This document shows, piece by piece, positions 8,809 through 17,667 of a stretch of DNA of 64,000 bases. The notes below the pieces were generated by a model that searched no databases, was not told where the DNA came from, and was given only the letters and a program-made list of their open reading frames with translations. The position numbers and the translations under genes were made by a program. The stretch is from Delftia tsuruhatensis. Its GTDB lineage: Bacteria > Pseudomonadota > Gammaproteobacteria > Burkholderiales > Burkholderiaceae_C. Positions within the stretch are counted from its first letter, which is position 1. Each line of letters begins with the position of its first letter. The DNA lies in contig NZ_LR813084.1 of assembly GCF_903815225.1 (NCBI RefSeq), positions 2,460,501 to 2,524,500 of the forward strand, written 5' to 3'.

Positions 8809-11010
8809 TCAGACGTACAGCGCCTGGGGATTGAGATCGCATTCCTGCATCGGTTCGCTGCGCCAGCCCAGCGCGACGGGCACATCGTACAGCCGCGGGT
8901 TGCCCAGTTCAGGCCAGATATGGCACAGGCCGGGGACGACGACCTTCACCGTGTGCAGGGGAATATCGGGACGTGAATGGTTGTACACCAGGGTTTCGAG
9001 CCCCAGTCCGGCGGCGATGGCGACGCAGTGCGAGATGGCTTCGGCGATGGGCAGTGGCGCTGCGGGCTGTGCCGTCTGGAGGGGACGGGCATCGATGTCC
9101 TCCAGCGGATGCAGGAAAGCCGGGTCGCCGTCCACCGAGAAGCTCTTTTGCGCCGCGATCAGCTGGCTCATCTCGGTCAGCGCGCGCTCGCAGGCCAGGC
9201 CGAGGTCCAGGCTGCAGCCGAAGCCCACGGCCCATTGGCCGTCCGGGGCGTGGCGTCCTGCCGCCACCACCACCGGGATGCCGAAGTCATGCGTGATGTC
9301 GAGCAGCCAGTACGTCCATTGCGGGCCGCAGCTGCGCTCCAGGCGCAGGCGGCTTTCGGCCGCAACGTCCTCCAGCGCGATGCCCGGCCTGCGGATCCGG
9401 CCATACCACCAGATGGCGGCGGCGTCGCGTTCGACCAGTTCCATGAAGCCTTGCAGGATGGCTTCCTCCAGGGTGTTGCCCGCCGCGCAGCCGTTGGAGG
9501 TCCAGTTGACGTGGTGCTGGCTTTCGGCCGGCGCATGGGCCAGGCAGAAGGCCAGCGGGAGATAGCAGCGCTCATCCGCGCTCAGGGACCATGCGGGAGC
9601 CCACCAGGTGGGCTCGGGCGCAGGCCCGCTCTCCTGTACGGCCACGGCATGTGGGGGTTTGTCGGTGCCAAGGCGCGATCTCTGGCGATCACTGAAGCGT
9701 GCCAGCGCGGCCGGGGCGATGCTGCGCGCGTCCAGCTCGCCGGCGGGTGCGATCACCACGGCTTCGTCACCCTGGTGGAAGGCGGTGTAGCGTTCGATGG
9801 CTTCGCACATCGCGCTGGCGCGGGCCTGGGCCTCGGACAGGCCCTTGCCCAGGCACAGCTGTGTCCATGCCTGTGTCCACAGACCCGGCTGCGGCGCGGC
9901 GGTGCGCGAGATCTCGCTGCGGTAGACCGTGAGACCGCCATCGGCCGGCGTGTTCACCGGCACCACCCGTGCGATCACGCCAGTCAGGGGGCTGACCTGG
10001 TCGGACAGGCGCTCGATCGTGGCCGATGCCTGCATGGTGCGCCAGCCCCCATCGGTCCGCGATGCCCGCGCCCGGGACGACGGCCTGATGGGATCGCGCT
10101 GGCGACGGGCCACCAGATCCGGTGTTCCGCAGCACGGGCATTGAGGTCGGGTGATCACAGGATGGCGCTGCATCGGCGCCAGGCTCCAGACGGCCTGCGC
10201 CTCGCCGGGCCTTTCCAGCATGCGGCGGGCCACGGCAAGCAGCTCCTTCAGTCGGGCCGCGATGAGATCGGCCTGGGCGTGCAGGGGCGCCACGGTGTCC
10301 TTGCCATGCAGACTGCAGTTGGCGGCACGGGCGGGGTGGTTGCGCCGCCAGCGATGGGCGAGGCAGTGCCAGCAGGCGGCTGGCGCCTGCTGTCCGGGCG
10401 CAGCGAACAGGGGGCCGGTCATGGCCTGTTCGCCGGCGGGCCTGACCAGCATCCAGGGTCGGCCCCTGGCCCGCTGGCGGGCATCGATGGCTTCCAGGCG
10501 CGGGTCCAGATAGTCGTCGCAGAACACGACGGTGAGACCGGCTTCCGTGGCGGGGCCCGGGGCCAGGGCCGCAGCCCATTCCCGCGCGGCCGCGCCGTCC
10601 AGCGCACGGGTCAGCACGATGGCATCGGCTTGTCCAGATGCTTCGACATGCAGCGGCGGCACCGAGAAGTCGGGGCGCAGATAGGCGCCTGCACCCGCTT
10701 GCGCCACAGGCTGGACCAGGCCCTGGCGCAGCAGTGCGTCCAGCGCATGCAGCATCTGCGCCACAGGGGCGCCGGGCGTGCTGGCGCAATGCGCGGCCAG
10801 GCTCATGCCCTGGCGCAGGGGCGCATCCAGTGCCAGCACGCCGGCGGAGCCCAGCACCAGCGTCTCGCGCTCACCCGCGAGCAGCAGCCGGCCGTCGCGC
10901 AGCACGGGCGGCAGGAATTTCTCGTGCCAGCGCAAGGCGTCGGAGAACAGGTCCGTGGCGGGAGCGCGCGTGGCAGATGGCGCGGTGGCGGGGGCCGTGG
11001 CCTCAGGCAT
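8809..11010 (-). CDS. TOMM cyclodehydratase: leader-binding domain fused to YcaO
   Basis: 733 residues. The N-terminal half (about 1-320) is the E1-like, leader-recognising partner protein; it has two zinc-type pairs, CWHC (213-216) and CPCC (291-294). The C-terminal half (about 330-733) is a YcaO domain with ATP/Mg motifs SAMCEAIERY (399-408) and GFMELVERDAAA. In azole-forming pathways this fusion phosphorylates backbone amides of Cys, Ser or Thr and cyclises them to azolines. The chain ends NPQALYV, without the PxPxP tail common in stand-alone YcaO cyclases. No flavin dehydrogenase follows, so azoline rather than azole products are possible. Its ATG overlaps the methyltransferase stop by 8 nt (11003-11010). 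Confidence 0.93.
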   Translation of the reverse strand: MPEATAPATAPSATRAPATDLFSDALRWHEKFLPPVLRDGRLLLAGERETLVLGSAGVLALDAPLRQGMSLAAHCASTPGAPVAQMLHALDALLRQGLVQPVAQAGAGAYLRPDFSVPPLHVEASGQADAIVLTRALDGAAAREWAAALAPGPATEAGLTVVFCDDYLDPRLEAIDARQRARGRPWMLVRPAGEQAMTGPLFAAPGQQAPAACWHCLAHRWRRNHPARAANCSLHGKDTVAPLHAQADLIAARLKELLAVARRMLERPGEAQAVWSLAPMQRHPVITRPQCPCCGTPDLVARRQRDPIRPSSRARASRTDGGWRTMQASATIERLSDQVSPLTGVIARVVPVNTPADGGLTVYRSEISRTAAPQPGLWTQAWTQLCLGKGLSEAQARASAMCEAIERYTAFHQGDEAVVIAPAGELDARSIAPAALARFSDRQRSRLGTDKPPHAVAVQESGPAPEPTWWAPAWSLSADERCYLPLAFCLAHAPAESQHHVNWTSNGCAAGNTLEEAILQGFMELVERDAAAIWWYGRIRRPGIALEDVAAESRLRLERSCGPQWTYWLLDITHDFGIPVVVAAGRHAPDGQWAVGFGCSLDLGLACERALTEMSQLIAAQKSFSVDGDPAFLHPLEDIDARPLQTAQPAAPLPIAEAISHCVAIAAGLGLETLVYNHSRPDIPLHTVKVVVPGLCHIWPELGNPRLYDVPVALGWRSEPMQECDLNPQALYV

Positions 11011-11839
11011 GGGGCGGCCCCCCGATGTCCAGGCGGACGATGGCATAGGGATACTGGCCGGTCGTGGCATGGAAGGCCGTCTCGAACAACTGGTGCTGCT
11101 GCGAGAACCGGGCATAGGGATGTTCTTCGAAGCCGACCCGCATCGATGGATGCAGGCCTGCCAGCTGCGTGGAGTCCTTGAAGCCGGAGACCACGGGAAG
11201 CCGCATGCCGCCCACCTGCATGGGCAGTTGCGCGAGCAGGGGGTGGACATGGTCCAGCACCACGGTACAACCAGGGCTGCCGGGGCGCGCGAAGCGATCG
11301 GCCAACTGGTGAAGCATGGCCTGCAGCGGCTCCTGGGGAAGATAGGGGCAGACGCCTTCCAGCAGCACGAGCACGGGTTGCCTGCCCGGCAGGCCGGCGG
11401 CATCCAGCCAGCGGGTATCGAGGATGGAGCAGGCCAGGTGGGCCTCTTCATCCGAAGGGGCCATGCATTGCCCGCGCAGCGCGATGGCATCGGGCAGGTC
11501 CACGTTCAGCCAGCGCGCGGCAACCCCCCTGGTGGCCAGGCGGCTGCGCCGCGTGCACAGGCCTGCGCCCAGTGCGATGCACAGGCTGTCGGGCTGGGCA
11601 TGGAGAAACTCCACTGCGAGTCGGTCGAACAGCAGCGAACGCAGCACGACGCCGCGCACGAAGGCGGCATCGGTCGCATAGGACGGGGTGTCGGGAGGCA
11701 GCGCCGCCAGGATGCGGCGCGCCTCGGGGTCGGCAAAGGCGGGCAGCTCGCCCAGGCCCTGCTCGCCGGGCGTTGCGGCGCGCGCACGCGCCGCAAGCGT
11801 CAGCAGCAAGGTCGCCGTGGCGCCTTGCAGCTGCGGCAT
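11003..11839 (-). CDS. Class I SAM methyltransferase, leucine carboxyl methyltransferase (LCM) family
   Basis: 278 residues from ATG 11839; a GTG at 11872, overlapping the precursor gene, is an alternative start giving 289. The N-terminal part contains the LCM-type helical lid, then CIALGAGLCTRRSRLA as the SAM-binding loop and WLNVDLPDAIALR as the acidic second strand, followed by ILDTRWLD and VLVLLEGVCPYLP. LCM-fold enzymes usually esterify carboxylates, including the C-terminal leucine of protein phosphatase 2A. It lies between the precursor and the cyclodehydratase, so I infer that it caps or modifies the peptide, possibly at its C-terminal carboxylate. Substrate and product are unproven. 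Confidence 0.85.
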   Translation of the reverse strand: MPQLQGATATLLLTLAARARAATPGEQGLGELPAFADPEARRILAALPPDTPSYATDAAFVRGVVLRSLLFDRLAVEFLHAQPDSLCIALGAGLCTRRSRLATRGVAARWLNVDLPDAIALRGQCMAPSDEEAHLACSILDTRWLDAAGLPGRQPVLVLLEGVCPYLPQEPLQAMLHQLADRFARPGSPGCTVVLDHVHPLLAQLPMQVGGMRLPVVSGFKDSTQLAGLHPSMRVGFEEHPYARFSQQHQLFETAFHATTGQYPYAIVRLDIGGPPHA

Positions 11840-11846
11840 GACCGTG

Positions 11847-12632
11847 TCAGCAGGTGAAGGGATAGGCGTCACCCGTGTTGTTGTACGAGGTCAGCGCGAT
11901 GGCCCGCATGTCCTGTTCCGCAGGGGCGACCGGATAGTTCAGCACGATGCCGTTCTTGATGGGCGTGCCATCGGGGCGCTGGAGGTTCCACTGGCCACGT
12001 GTCGCGTCCCAGGTGAAGGATTCCTCGATGTCGAAGCGGACCTGGAAGTTGAAAGGGTTGTTGTAGCCCAGCCATTGGCTGAGCACGGGCGCCTTGTCGG
12101 CACCGTCGTTGCGTGTCAGGGCTTCATGGAACTCGGGAGATTGCCAGGCCAGCGCGATGGCACGCAGCACCACGCCGCCGAAGGCCAGCAGCGAGTCCGG
12201 GCCACCGCCGGGGATGCCCAGTCCCGTGGGCAGGGCACCCCTGAGCATGCCGCCCTGTTGAGGCTCGAACGAGGTGCTGACGCCCATGAAGTTGGGGAAC
12301 TGCTGGTAGTAGGCGGCCAGTGCCTCGGTGGCATGGGTCTGGGGCGCCTGGGGCAGCACGATGACGAAGGCGTCGTCCGGACCGACCCAGCCGGAGGTGA
12401 GCACAGGCTTCCACTCGGCGCGCATGGCCGGATCGTCACTCAGGTACAGCGACACATCGACCTGCGGCCACTGCGTCGGAAGGCCGAAGTCGCGGTGCAG
12501 CATGGGCTGGATGTCGCGCTGTGCGAGCAGATCGCGGCGATAGGCGTCATCCTGCCAGGACCGGGCGATGGCCCGGAGATAGGCGAGGCGGAAGGCGAGC
12601 AACGGTTCGGCATTCTGTAGCTGGGTGGTCAT
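11847..12632 (-). CDS. TOMM precursor, BMA_0021/BMA_0022-like, duplicated NHLP-type module
   Basis: 261 residues, very long for a ribosomal peptide precursor. It is an internal duplication: LLAFRLAYLRAIARSWQ at 11-27 matches LLAFGGVVLRAIALAWQ at 148-164, and the ends VLPQAP...ALAAYY (92-109) and VLNYPVAP...AIALTSY (230-250) also align. The A.AW.D..F..L pattern recalls nitrile-hydratase-like leader peptides. The tail reads TSYNNTGDAYPFTC, so only a few Thr, Ser and one terminal Cys could be cyclised. From memory this matches the Burkholderia BMA_0021/BMA_0022 TOMM family. ATG 12632 is preceded by CGAGGA; the kinase gene ends 17 nt upstream. The mature core is not known. Confidence 0.8.
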   Translation of the reverse strand: MTTQLQNAEPLLAFRLAYLRAIARSWQDDAYRRDLLAQRDIQPMLHRDFGLPTQWPQVDVSLYLSDDPAMRAEWKPVLTSGWVGPDDAFVIVLPQAPQTHATEALAAYYQQFPNFMGVSTSFEPQQGGMLRGALPTGLGIPGGGPDSLLAFGGVVLRAIALAWQSPEFHEALTRNDGADKAPVLSQWLGYNNPFNFQVRFDIEESFTWDATRGQWNLQRPDGTPIKNGIVLNYPVAPAEQDMRAIALTSYNNTGDAYPFTC

Positions 12633-12649
12633 ATGACTGCATCCTCGAT

Positions 12650-15600
12650 TCAAGAAAAATGCACTTGCGCAGGCAGGTGCACGGACAGTTCCGGCCGCAG
12701 CGCGGCCAGTTCACGCAGGCGCGCGTCCATGTCCGGCCCGGCGCTTGCCAGGGTCTGGGACATGGACAGCGCCTCGTATTCGGTTCGGTATTTGCCGGCC
12801 GCCCGCGCGGTGTCGGCGGCCTGGACCAGGCTGGCCTGCACCCGCGCGGCATCGGCTCCCATGGCCTGCAGGCAGCGGGCCTTCTTCAGGTGCAGCTCGC
12901 AGCTGTGCAGCCGTTCGTCGAGCCTGTCGGCCAGGCGCAGGCATTCGTCCAGTCGTTCCACGGCTTCGTCCCAGCGCTGGTGGGCCGCCAGCGTCTCGGC
13001 CGCAAAGGAGCGGTAGTAGCTTTGGCAGTAGCGGCAGCCCATGTCCCACAGCAGTTGCGCCGTGGCATCGGCGCTGGCGATGTCCGCGCAGTCGCCCGAG
13101 GCCCAGCAGCGGATGATCTGCGCGTAGCCCGTGAAGGCGGGCAGTCCGTAGCGTGCCGTGATGTCCAGCAGTTCCCCGGTGGTGGCCAGCGCGCTGCCAC
13201 GGTCATTCCGTGCCTGATGGCCCAGGGCCTGGTAGAGCAGTGCCATGCTCAGCGAAGGAATGTGCGAGACCTCGTGCGCCAGGCGCACGGCCTGGGCGGC
13301 ATCGGCCTGGGCGGCCTGGTCGAAGCCCGCGAACCAGCGCACCAGGGCGCGTCCGCAAGTGGCCCAGACGCGTGTGTCGAATCCGAAGTCGGCCGCATGG
13401 TGGGCATGTGCCACGGGGTCGTACCGGCCGATGGCATCGGTCAGCGTGTGCTCGGCCAGATCGAAGCGCCCGTCGGAGTAGTGGGCCAGGCCCAGGTAGG
13501 TCTGCGCCGCCACGAGCACGCCGGTGTCGTGCTGCTGTTGCGCATGGCCGAGCAGGCGCTGGCTCAGTCGCCGCACTTCCGAGCGGTTGCTGGCCACATG
13601 GTGGTAGGTGATGAGCATCCACAGGTGCTGCACCTGCTTGTGGATGGCCACGGAGTCCGGGCCCGGCGCGGTGCCGGGCGTTCCATGCGGTGCGGGGTGG
13701 GCGTCGTAGTCGTTGAGCAGGTCCTGCGACAGGGCGATGCGCTCCACCACCTGGTCATGTGCCCAGCCATGCGTGTTCATCAGCGCCTGGGTCACATAGC
13801 CATTCACGTCCAGCCGGGCCTCGCGCTGTGCCGCCTCCGGCAACTGGTGCAGCCAGTCCTCGATGTGGCGCGCGTAGGCGATGGTTTCATCGTTCAGGGA
13901 GCGCAGCTGGGTGATGCGCAGCTGCTGCACCGCATGGGGTACGGCCTGCGCATGCTCGCCCGCATCCGCCCAGTGCTGGGCGACGCTGGCGGGCTCCGCC
14001 ACCAGCTGGTCGGGGTAGTTGCGCAGCAGGGCCTGGGCGACTTCACGGTGCATGAGCCGCCGTTGCGACACCAGCATGCATTCATAGGCGGTGTCGCGGA
14101 TCAGCGCGTGGCGGAACATGAAGGTTCCCGCCTTGGACAGGGGCGCGGGAACGATGAGCCCGGCTTCACCCAGCGCCGCCAGCTCCTGCTCGACCGAACT
14201 GCGCGGGCGCCCCGCGCAGGCGCTCAGCAGTCCGACCTCGAACTGCCGGCCGATCGTGGCGGCCAGCTGCAGCAGGGGCTTGAGCGGTCCTATCCGGTCG
14301 AAGCGGCTGACCAGCGAGTCGCGCAGCGTCAGCGGAATGGCCGCGGGCTGCTGCGTGTTGCGGAAGTCCCAGACACCATCCTTGTCCACCAGGTAGGCGT
14401 CCAGCAGCATGCGGCCCATTTCCTGGATGAACAGCGGTACGCCGTCGGTACGGTCGACCACGTGGCGGACCACGGCGGCGCTGACCTTGTGCGGGGCCAG
14501 CACCTGGCGTACCAGCTCGGTGGCCTGTGCATCCTCCAGCCGCCGCAGGTCCAGGCAGTCGGCGGGAAGCCCTTTCGGTGGCTTCCACTGGGGGCGGGCG
14601 GTCAGCACCAGAAGCACGCGCCGTCGGGACAGGCGTGCCACCAGCTGCTCGATGAGTTCGATGCTGGTGGGGTCGGCCCAGTGCACATCCTCGACCACCA
14701 GCAGCAAAGGCCCGGACATGGCCATGTGCAGCAGCCATTGCGCGGCCGACTGCAGCAGCAGTGCCCTTTGCATCACGGCGGAGGCGCGGCTGGGCTCGCA
14801 GTCGCCCAGGGGCAGTGACAGCCAGGTGCACAGGATGGGCAGTGCCGCATCCGCATCGCAGCCGGCGGCCTGAAGGGCCTGGTGCAGCAGCTTGCGGTGG
14901 TCCTGAGAAGGGGCGGCCTCCAGACGCTGGCGTATCAGTCCCAGGAAGGGCGTGAGCGCGGTATTGCGGTGCTCGGGCTGGCATTGCACGACCACGGCCT
15001 TCGCTCCCTGTCTGCTGGCATGCACGCGCAGCATGTCGGCCAGGCAGGACTTGCCGATGCCGGGCTCTCCGCGTATCCACAAGGCCTGCCCGCGGCTTTC
15101 GCAGGCCTGCGCCCAGGCCGCCTGCAGGCGCTGCAACTCGGGTTCGCGGCCGACGCACGGTGGTGCTGACACCGGCGCGGGCGAGGGCGCTTGCGGCGCG
15201 GCATCCTCGTCCAGGCGGTAGGTCTGTATGCCGGCGGGCTGCCCCGGCAGGCGCACGCTGCCGGCTTTTTCGAAACTGGCATGCGGGGCCAGCAGCCGGT
15301 AGCTGGTGTCGCTGGCCAGCAAGGTCCCCGTGTCCGCCACGGCCTCCAGCCGCATGGCCACATTGACGGCGTGGCCCGTCGGGGTCTCGCCTCCGGCCAC
15401 GACAGCCATGCCGGTGTGCATTCCCATGCGGATGCCCAGGTGCACGCCGTGCATCTGGGCGACGGCACCGGACCGGCTGCGGCTCAGGGCCAGCAGCTCC
15501 CGGGCCGTCATGCCGGCCTGGCGGGCATCGGTGTCGCTGCTGTGCGGATAGCCGAACAGCACGATCATGCGATCGCCCAGCGTGCCCGCCAGCATGCCGC

Positions 15601-16726
15601 CGCGTCGTGTCGCGGTGTCCGCGAAGAGCGCGAGCTCCTCGCGCTGCAGCAGCGCGATGCCCTCGATGTCCAGGGGGTGCGGAGGACGTTGGGTGGTGCC
15701 GTCGGCGTCGGTGCCGGGCCAGATGGAGACACTGCAGCACAGCACGGTGAGCTGGCGCATTTCGGAGAAGACGCGTGTCGTCGCCACGGTGCGCGCCAGG
15801 TCGTCGTGGTGCGGCTGCGCCGCCGCCGGCAGGGTGCCCACGAGGTCGTCGAGCCGCACGCGCAGCAGCTCTCCCAGCAGGGAGGCTGCCGATGCGCTGC
15901 GCTCCGCGGCTTTCTTCTTGAGCGCCTTGCGCAGCAGGGGAGCGATCGCATGCGTGGCAATGGCCGGTGGCAGCGGCACCTCCTGGGGGCTGAGCTGAAG
16001 GTGCACGATCTCGGCCGCCGACGCCCCCTGCACCGCGGGCACGCCCGTGAGGCATTCGAGGAACATCAGGCCCCAGGCGTAGAGATCGGTGCGGGTGCCT
16101 GGCGGTTCGCCGCGCAATTGCTCGGGTGCGCTGTAGGCCGGGGTTCCAAGGCACTCTTCGCCCATCGTCAGCTGGGACTGCTGGGGATCCGGCACCTGCG
16201 GCAGCAGGGTACCGATGCCGAAGTCCAGCACCATGGCGTGCCGCAGCGCTCCGGTGGAGGTCACCATCACGTTGTCGGGCTTGAGATCGCGGTGCACGAT
16301 GCCCGCGGCGTGCGCGCAATCGAGCGCGTCCAGCACCTGGGCCATGAGACGGCCGGTTTCCGAGGCGCTCAGCGCCCCCTGGCGGCGCAGGAGGCTCTTG
16401 AGGGTCTCGCCCGGCACATATTCGAAGACGCCGTAGACGCTGTCGCCCTGCTCGCCCTTGTCCAGCAGCTGGACGATATGGGGGTGGTGCAGCGCGGCGC
16501 ACAATTGGGTCTCGCGGTGAAAGCGCTCGACCTGCCGGCCGCCGGGCTGGATCTTGACGACCTTGATGGCCACCGATGCGCCCGTGCGCAGGTGCCGTGC
16601 GCGGTACACGGTGCCGTAGCCTCCCGAGCCCAGTGTTTCCAGCAACTCATAGTCCGGGATCACCAGCCGGGCCTGCGCCGGTCGGGACAACGCTGATTGC
16701 GTGGGGTTGGTGATGGCATCCTGCAT
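12650..16726 (-). CDS. TOMM-system kinase/cyclase-like/ATPase fusion regulator
   Basis: 1358 residues from ATG 16726 (GAGG five bases upstream). In order: an Hanks-type Ser/Thr kinase (about 25-290) with GSGGYG (33-38), Lys55, HRDLKPDN (145-152), DFG (168-170) and APE (200-202); a class III nucleotide-cyclase-like domain (about 322-505); an AAA/STAND-type ATPase with Walker A GEPGIGKS (553-560) and Walker B LLLVVED (674-680); and a long helical, TPR-like C-terminal half. In the cyclase domain the usual ...FCDLVG aspartate is Ser332 (CCSVS), while Asp385 of LGDRM remains, so catalysis is doubtful. No membrane helix is obvious. This architecture corresponds to the known TOMM kinase/cyclase fusion family. 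It leads a five-gene, same-strand unit and probably signals to the FHA protein. Confidence 0.93.
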   Translation of the reverse strand: MQDAITNPTQSALSRPAQARLVIPDYELLETLGSGGYGTVYRARHLRTGASVAIKVVKIQPGGRQVERFHRETQLCAALHHPHIVQLLDKGEQGDSVYGVFEYVPGETLKSLLRRQGALSASETGRLMAQVLDALDCAHAAGIVHRDLKPDNVMVTSTGALRHAMVLDFGIGTLLPQVPDPQQSQLTMGEECLGTPAYSAPEQLRGEPPGTRTDLYAWGLMFLECLTGVPAVQGASAAEIVHLQLSPQEVPLPPAIATHAIAPLLRKALKKKAAERSASAASLLGELLRVRLDDLVGTLPAAAQPHHDDLARTVATTRVFSEMRQLTVLCCSVSIWPGTDADGTTQRPPHPLDIEGIALLQREELALFADTATRRGGMLAGTLGDRMIVLFGYPHSSDTDARQAGMTARELLALSRSRSGAVAQMHGVHLGIRMGMHTGMAVVAGGETPTGHAVNVAMRLEAVADTGTLLASDTSYRLLAPHASFEKAGSVRLPGQPAGIQTYRLDEDAAPQAPSPAPVSAPPCVGREPELQRLQAAWAQACESRGQALWIRGEPGIGKSCLADMLRVHASRQGAKAVVVQCQPEHRNTALTPFLGLIRQRLEAAPSQDHRKLLHQALQAAGCDADAALPILCTWLSLPLGDCEPSRASAVMQRALLLQSAAQWLLHMAMSGPLLLVVEDVHWADPTSIELIEQLVARLSRRRVLLVLTARPQWKPPKGLPADCLDLRRLEDAQATELVRQVLAPHKVSAAVVRHVVDRTDGVPLFIQEMGRMLLDAYLVDKDGVWDFRNTQQPAAIPLTLRDSLVSRFDRIGPLKPLLQLAATIGRQFEVGLLSACAGRPRSSVEQELAALGEAGLIVPAPLSKAGTFMFRHALIRDTAYECMLVSQRRLMHREVAQALLRNYPDQLVAEPASVAQHWADAGEHAQAVPHAVQQLRITQLRSLNDETIAYARHIEDWLHQLPEAAQREARLDVNGYVTQALMNTHGWAHDQVVERIALSQDLLNDYDAHPAPHGTPGTAPGPDSVAIHKQVQHLWMLITYHHVASNRSEVRRLSQRLLGHAQQQHDTGVLVAAQTYLGLAHYSDGRFDLAEHTLTDAIGRYDPVAHAHHAADFGFDTRVWATCGRALVRWFAGFDQAAQADAAQAVRLAHEVSHIPSLSMALLYQALGHQARNDRGSALATTGELLDITARYGLPAFTGYAQIIRCWASGDCADIASADATAQLLWDMGCRYCQSYYRSFAAETLAAHQRWDEAVERLDECLRLADRLDERLHSCELHLKKARCLQAMGADAARVQASLVQAADTARAAGKYRTEYEALSMSQTLASAGPDMDARLRELAALRPELSVHLPAQVHFS

Positions 16727-17032
16727 TTCGGCCTCTGTTGGGGGGACGTCGTCACTCCTCCTGACGGTATCCGTTCGTCGATTTATCGGCAGTTGGACTG
16801 CGTTTTTGATACCTTTCGTCACTATAACTTACGAGCCCGGCCGCCCATCGAATTTTCGCCCGGGCAGGAGGCTGTGCCGGGGAGCTTCGAGAGGGCATGC
16901 CATCGCTCCGGGACGGCGTCCGCATCAGGTGCCCTTCAGGGCACAGTGCCCGCAGCGGCCCGGATCTCTGGCAGGATGCCTGCCGGCACGGTGGACCATC
17001 CTGAAGCACGGGCCGGCCGGCCCGGGAGCGCC
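16727..17032 (-). other. Leader/promoter region of the TOMM unit
   Basis: 306 bp without a gene between the DUF6886 gene and the kinase gene. The 100 bp nearest the kinase (about 16745-16850) is clearly AT-richer than the surroundings and is the likely promoter; I cannot name a convincing -35/-10 pair. GGAGGAGTG about 40 nt before the ATG is a strong but out-of-frame ribosome-binding-like sequence. A GGGCCGGCCGGCCC palindrome near 17010-17025 may end the upstream transcript. Confidence 0.4.
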
Positions 17033-17572
17033 TCAGCTCCAGCCCGCCGCATTGCGCAGGCGTATGCCGCTGGCGTGCAGTGAACTGTCCCAGATGCCGC
17101 GCAAACCGGCCAGCGAATCGACGATGCGCAGTTGGGTGCCGCAGCGGGCCAGGGCCTGCGGCAGGTCGGTCAGCGTATTGCGGCGCAGCGGATGCACGGC
17201 CTGCCGGCTCACGAACATGCCGGCATCCCCGATGCTCTCGAAAGCCTGCGCAGGCAGCTCGTAGCGGTGGATATGGGCTGCCTGCAGACGCTGTGCCCAG
17301 GCGGTTTCCACCCAGGCCACGGCGGACATGCCGGGCGGCAGGCCGGCCAGCCAGCGGTTGCGGTCCTCGGGCGTGCTGCGGCCGTGCGGCCACACGACGA
17401 TGCGCGGGCATTCCCGGGGGAACAGATACAGGCGCTGGTGGTCCTGGTCGATGGCCCAGACCAGGGGGCCGTTGAGCCACTCCTGGCCTGGACGGCGTCG
17501 TGCGGGCTGTAGCACGGGGCGCGGGATGAACTGGCGGATATCCCCGTCCTCACTGAAATGGAACAGTTGCAT
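17033..17572 (-). CDS. DUF6886 family protein
   Basis: 179 residues starting MQLFHFSEDGDIRQFIPRPV, the characteristic opening of DUF6886 proteins, then WAIDQDHQRLYLFPRECPRI and a C-terminal half with a VSRQAVHP segment. Family members are cytosolic and of unknown function. The ATG at 17572 is chosen because the family starts at this Met; ten extra codons upstream are open. There is no recognisable Shine-Dalgarno. It is divergent from the GFA gene and upstream of the TOMM unit on the same strand, but 306 bp away, so I do not count it as part of that unit. Confidence 0.8.
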   Translation of the reverse strand: MQLFHFSEDGDIRQFIPRPVLQPARRRPGQEWLNGPLVWAIDQDHQRLYLFPRECPRIVVWPHGRSTPEDRNRWLAGLPPGMSAVAWVETAWAQRLQAAHIHRYELPAQAFESIGDAGMFVSRQAVHPLRRNTLTDLPQALARCGTQLRIVDSLAGLRGIWDSSLHASGIRLRNAAGWS

Positions 17573-17667
17573 GGCGGGCAGTGTATGCAGCTGCGGCGCC
17601 ATGGCCTATGATGCGCGGCACCTGTGGTTATTTACAGGTTCCATCCACACAGAAAGGTCCATGCACC

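Noticed and set aside
12521..14818. 765-codon plus-strand frame opposite the TOMM kinase
   Set aside because: Antisense shadow; the minus-strand kinase carries full catalytic motifs in the same DNA.
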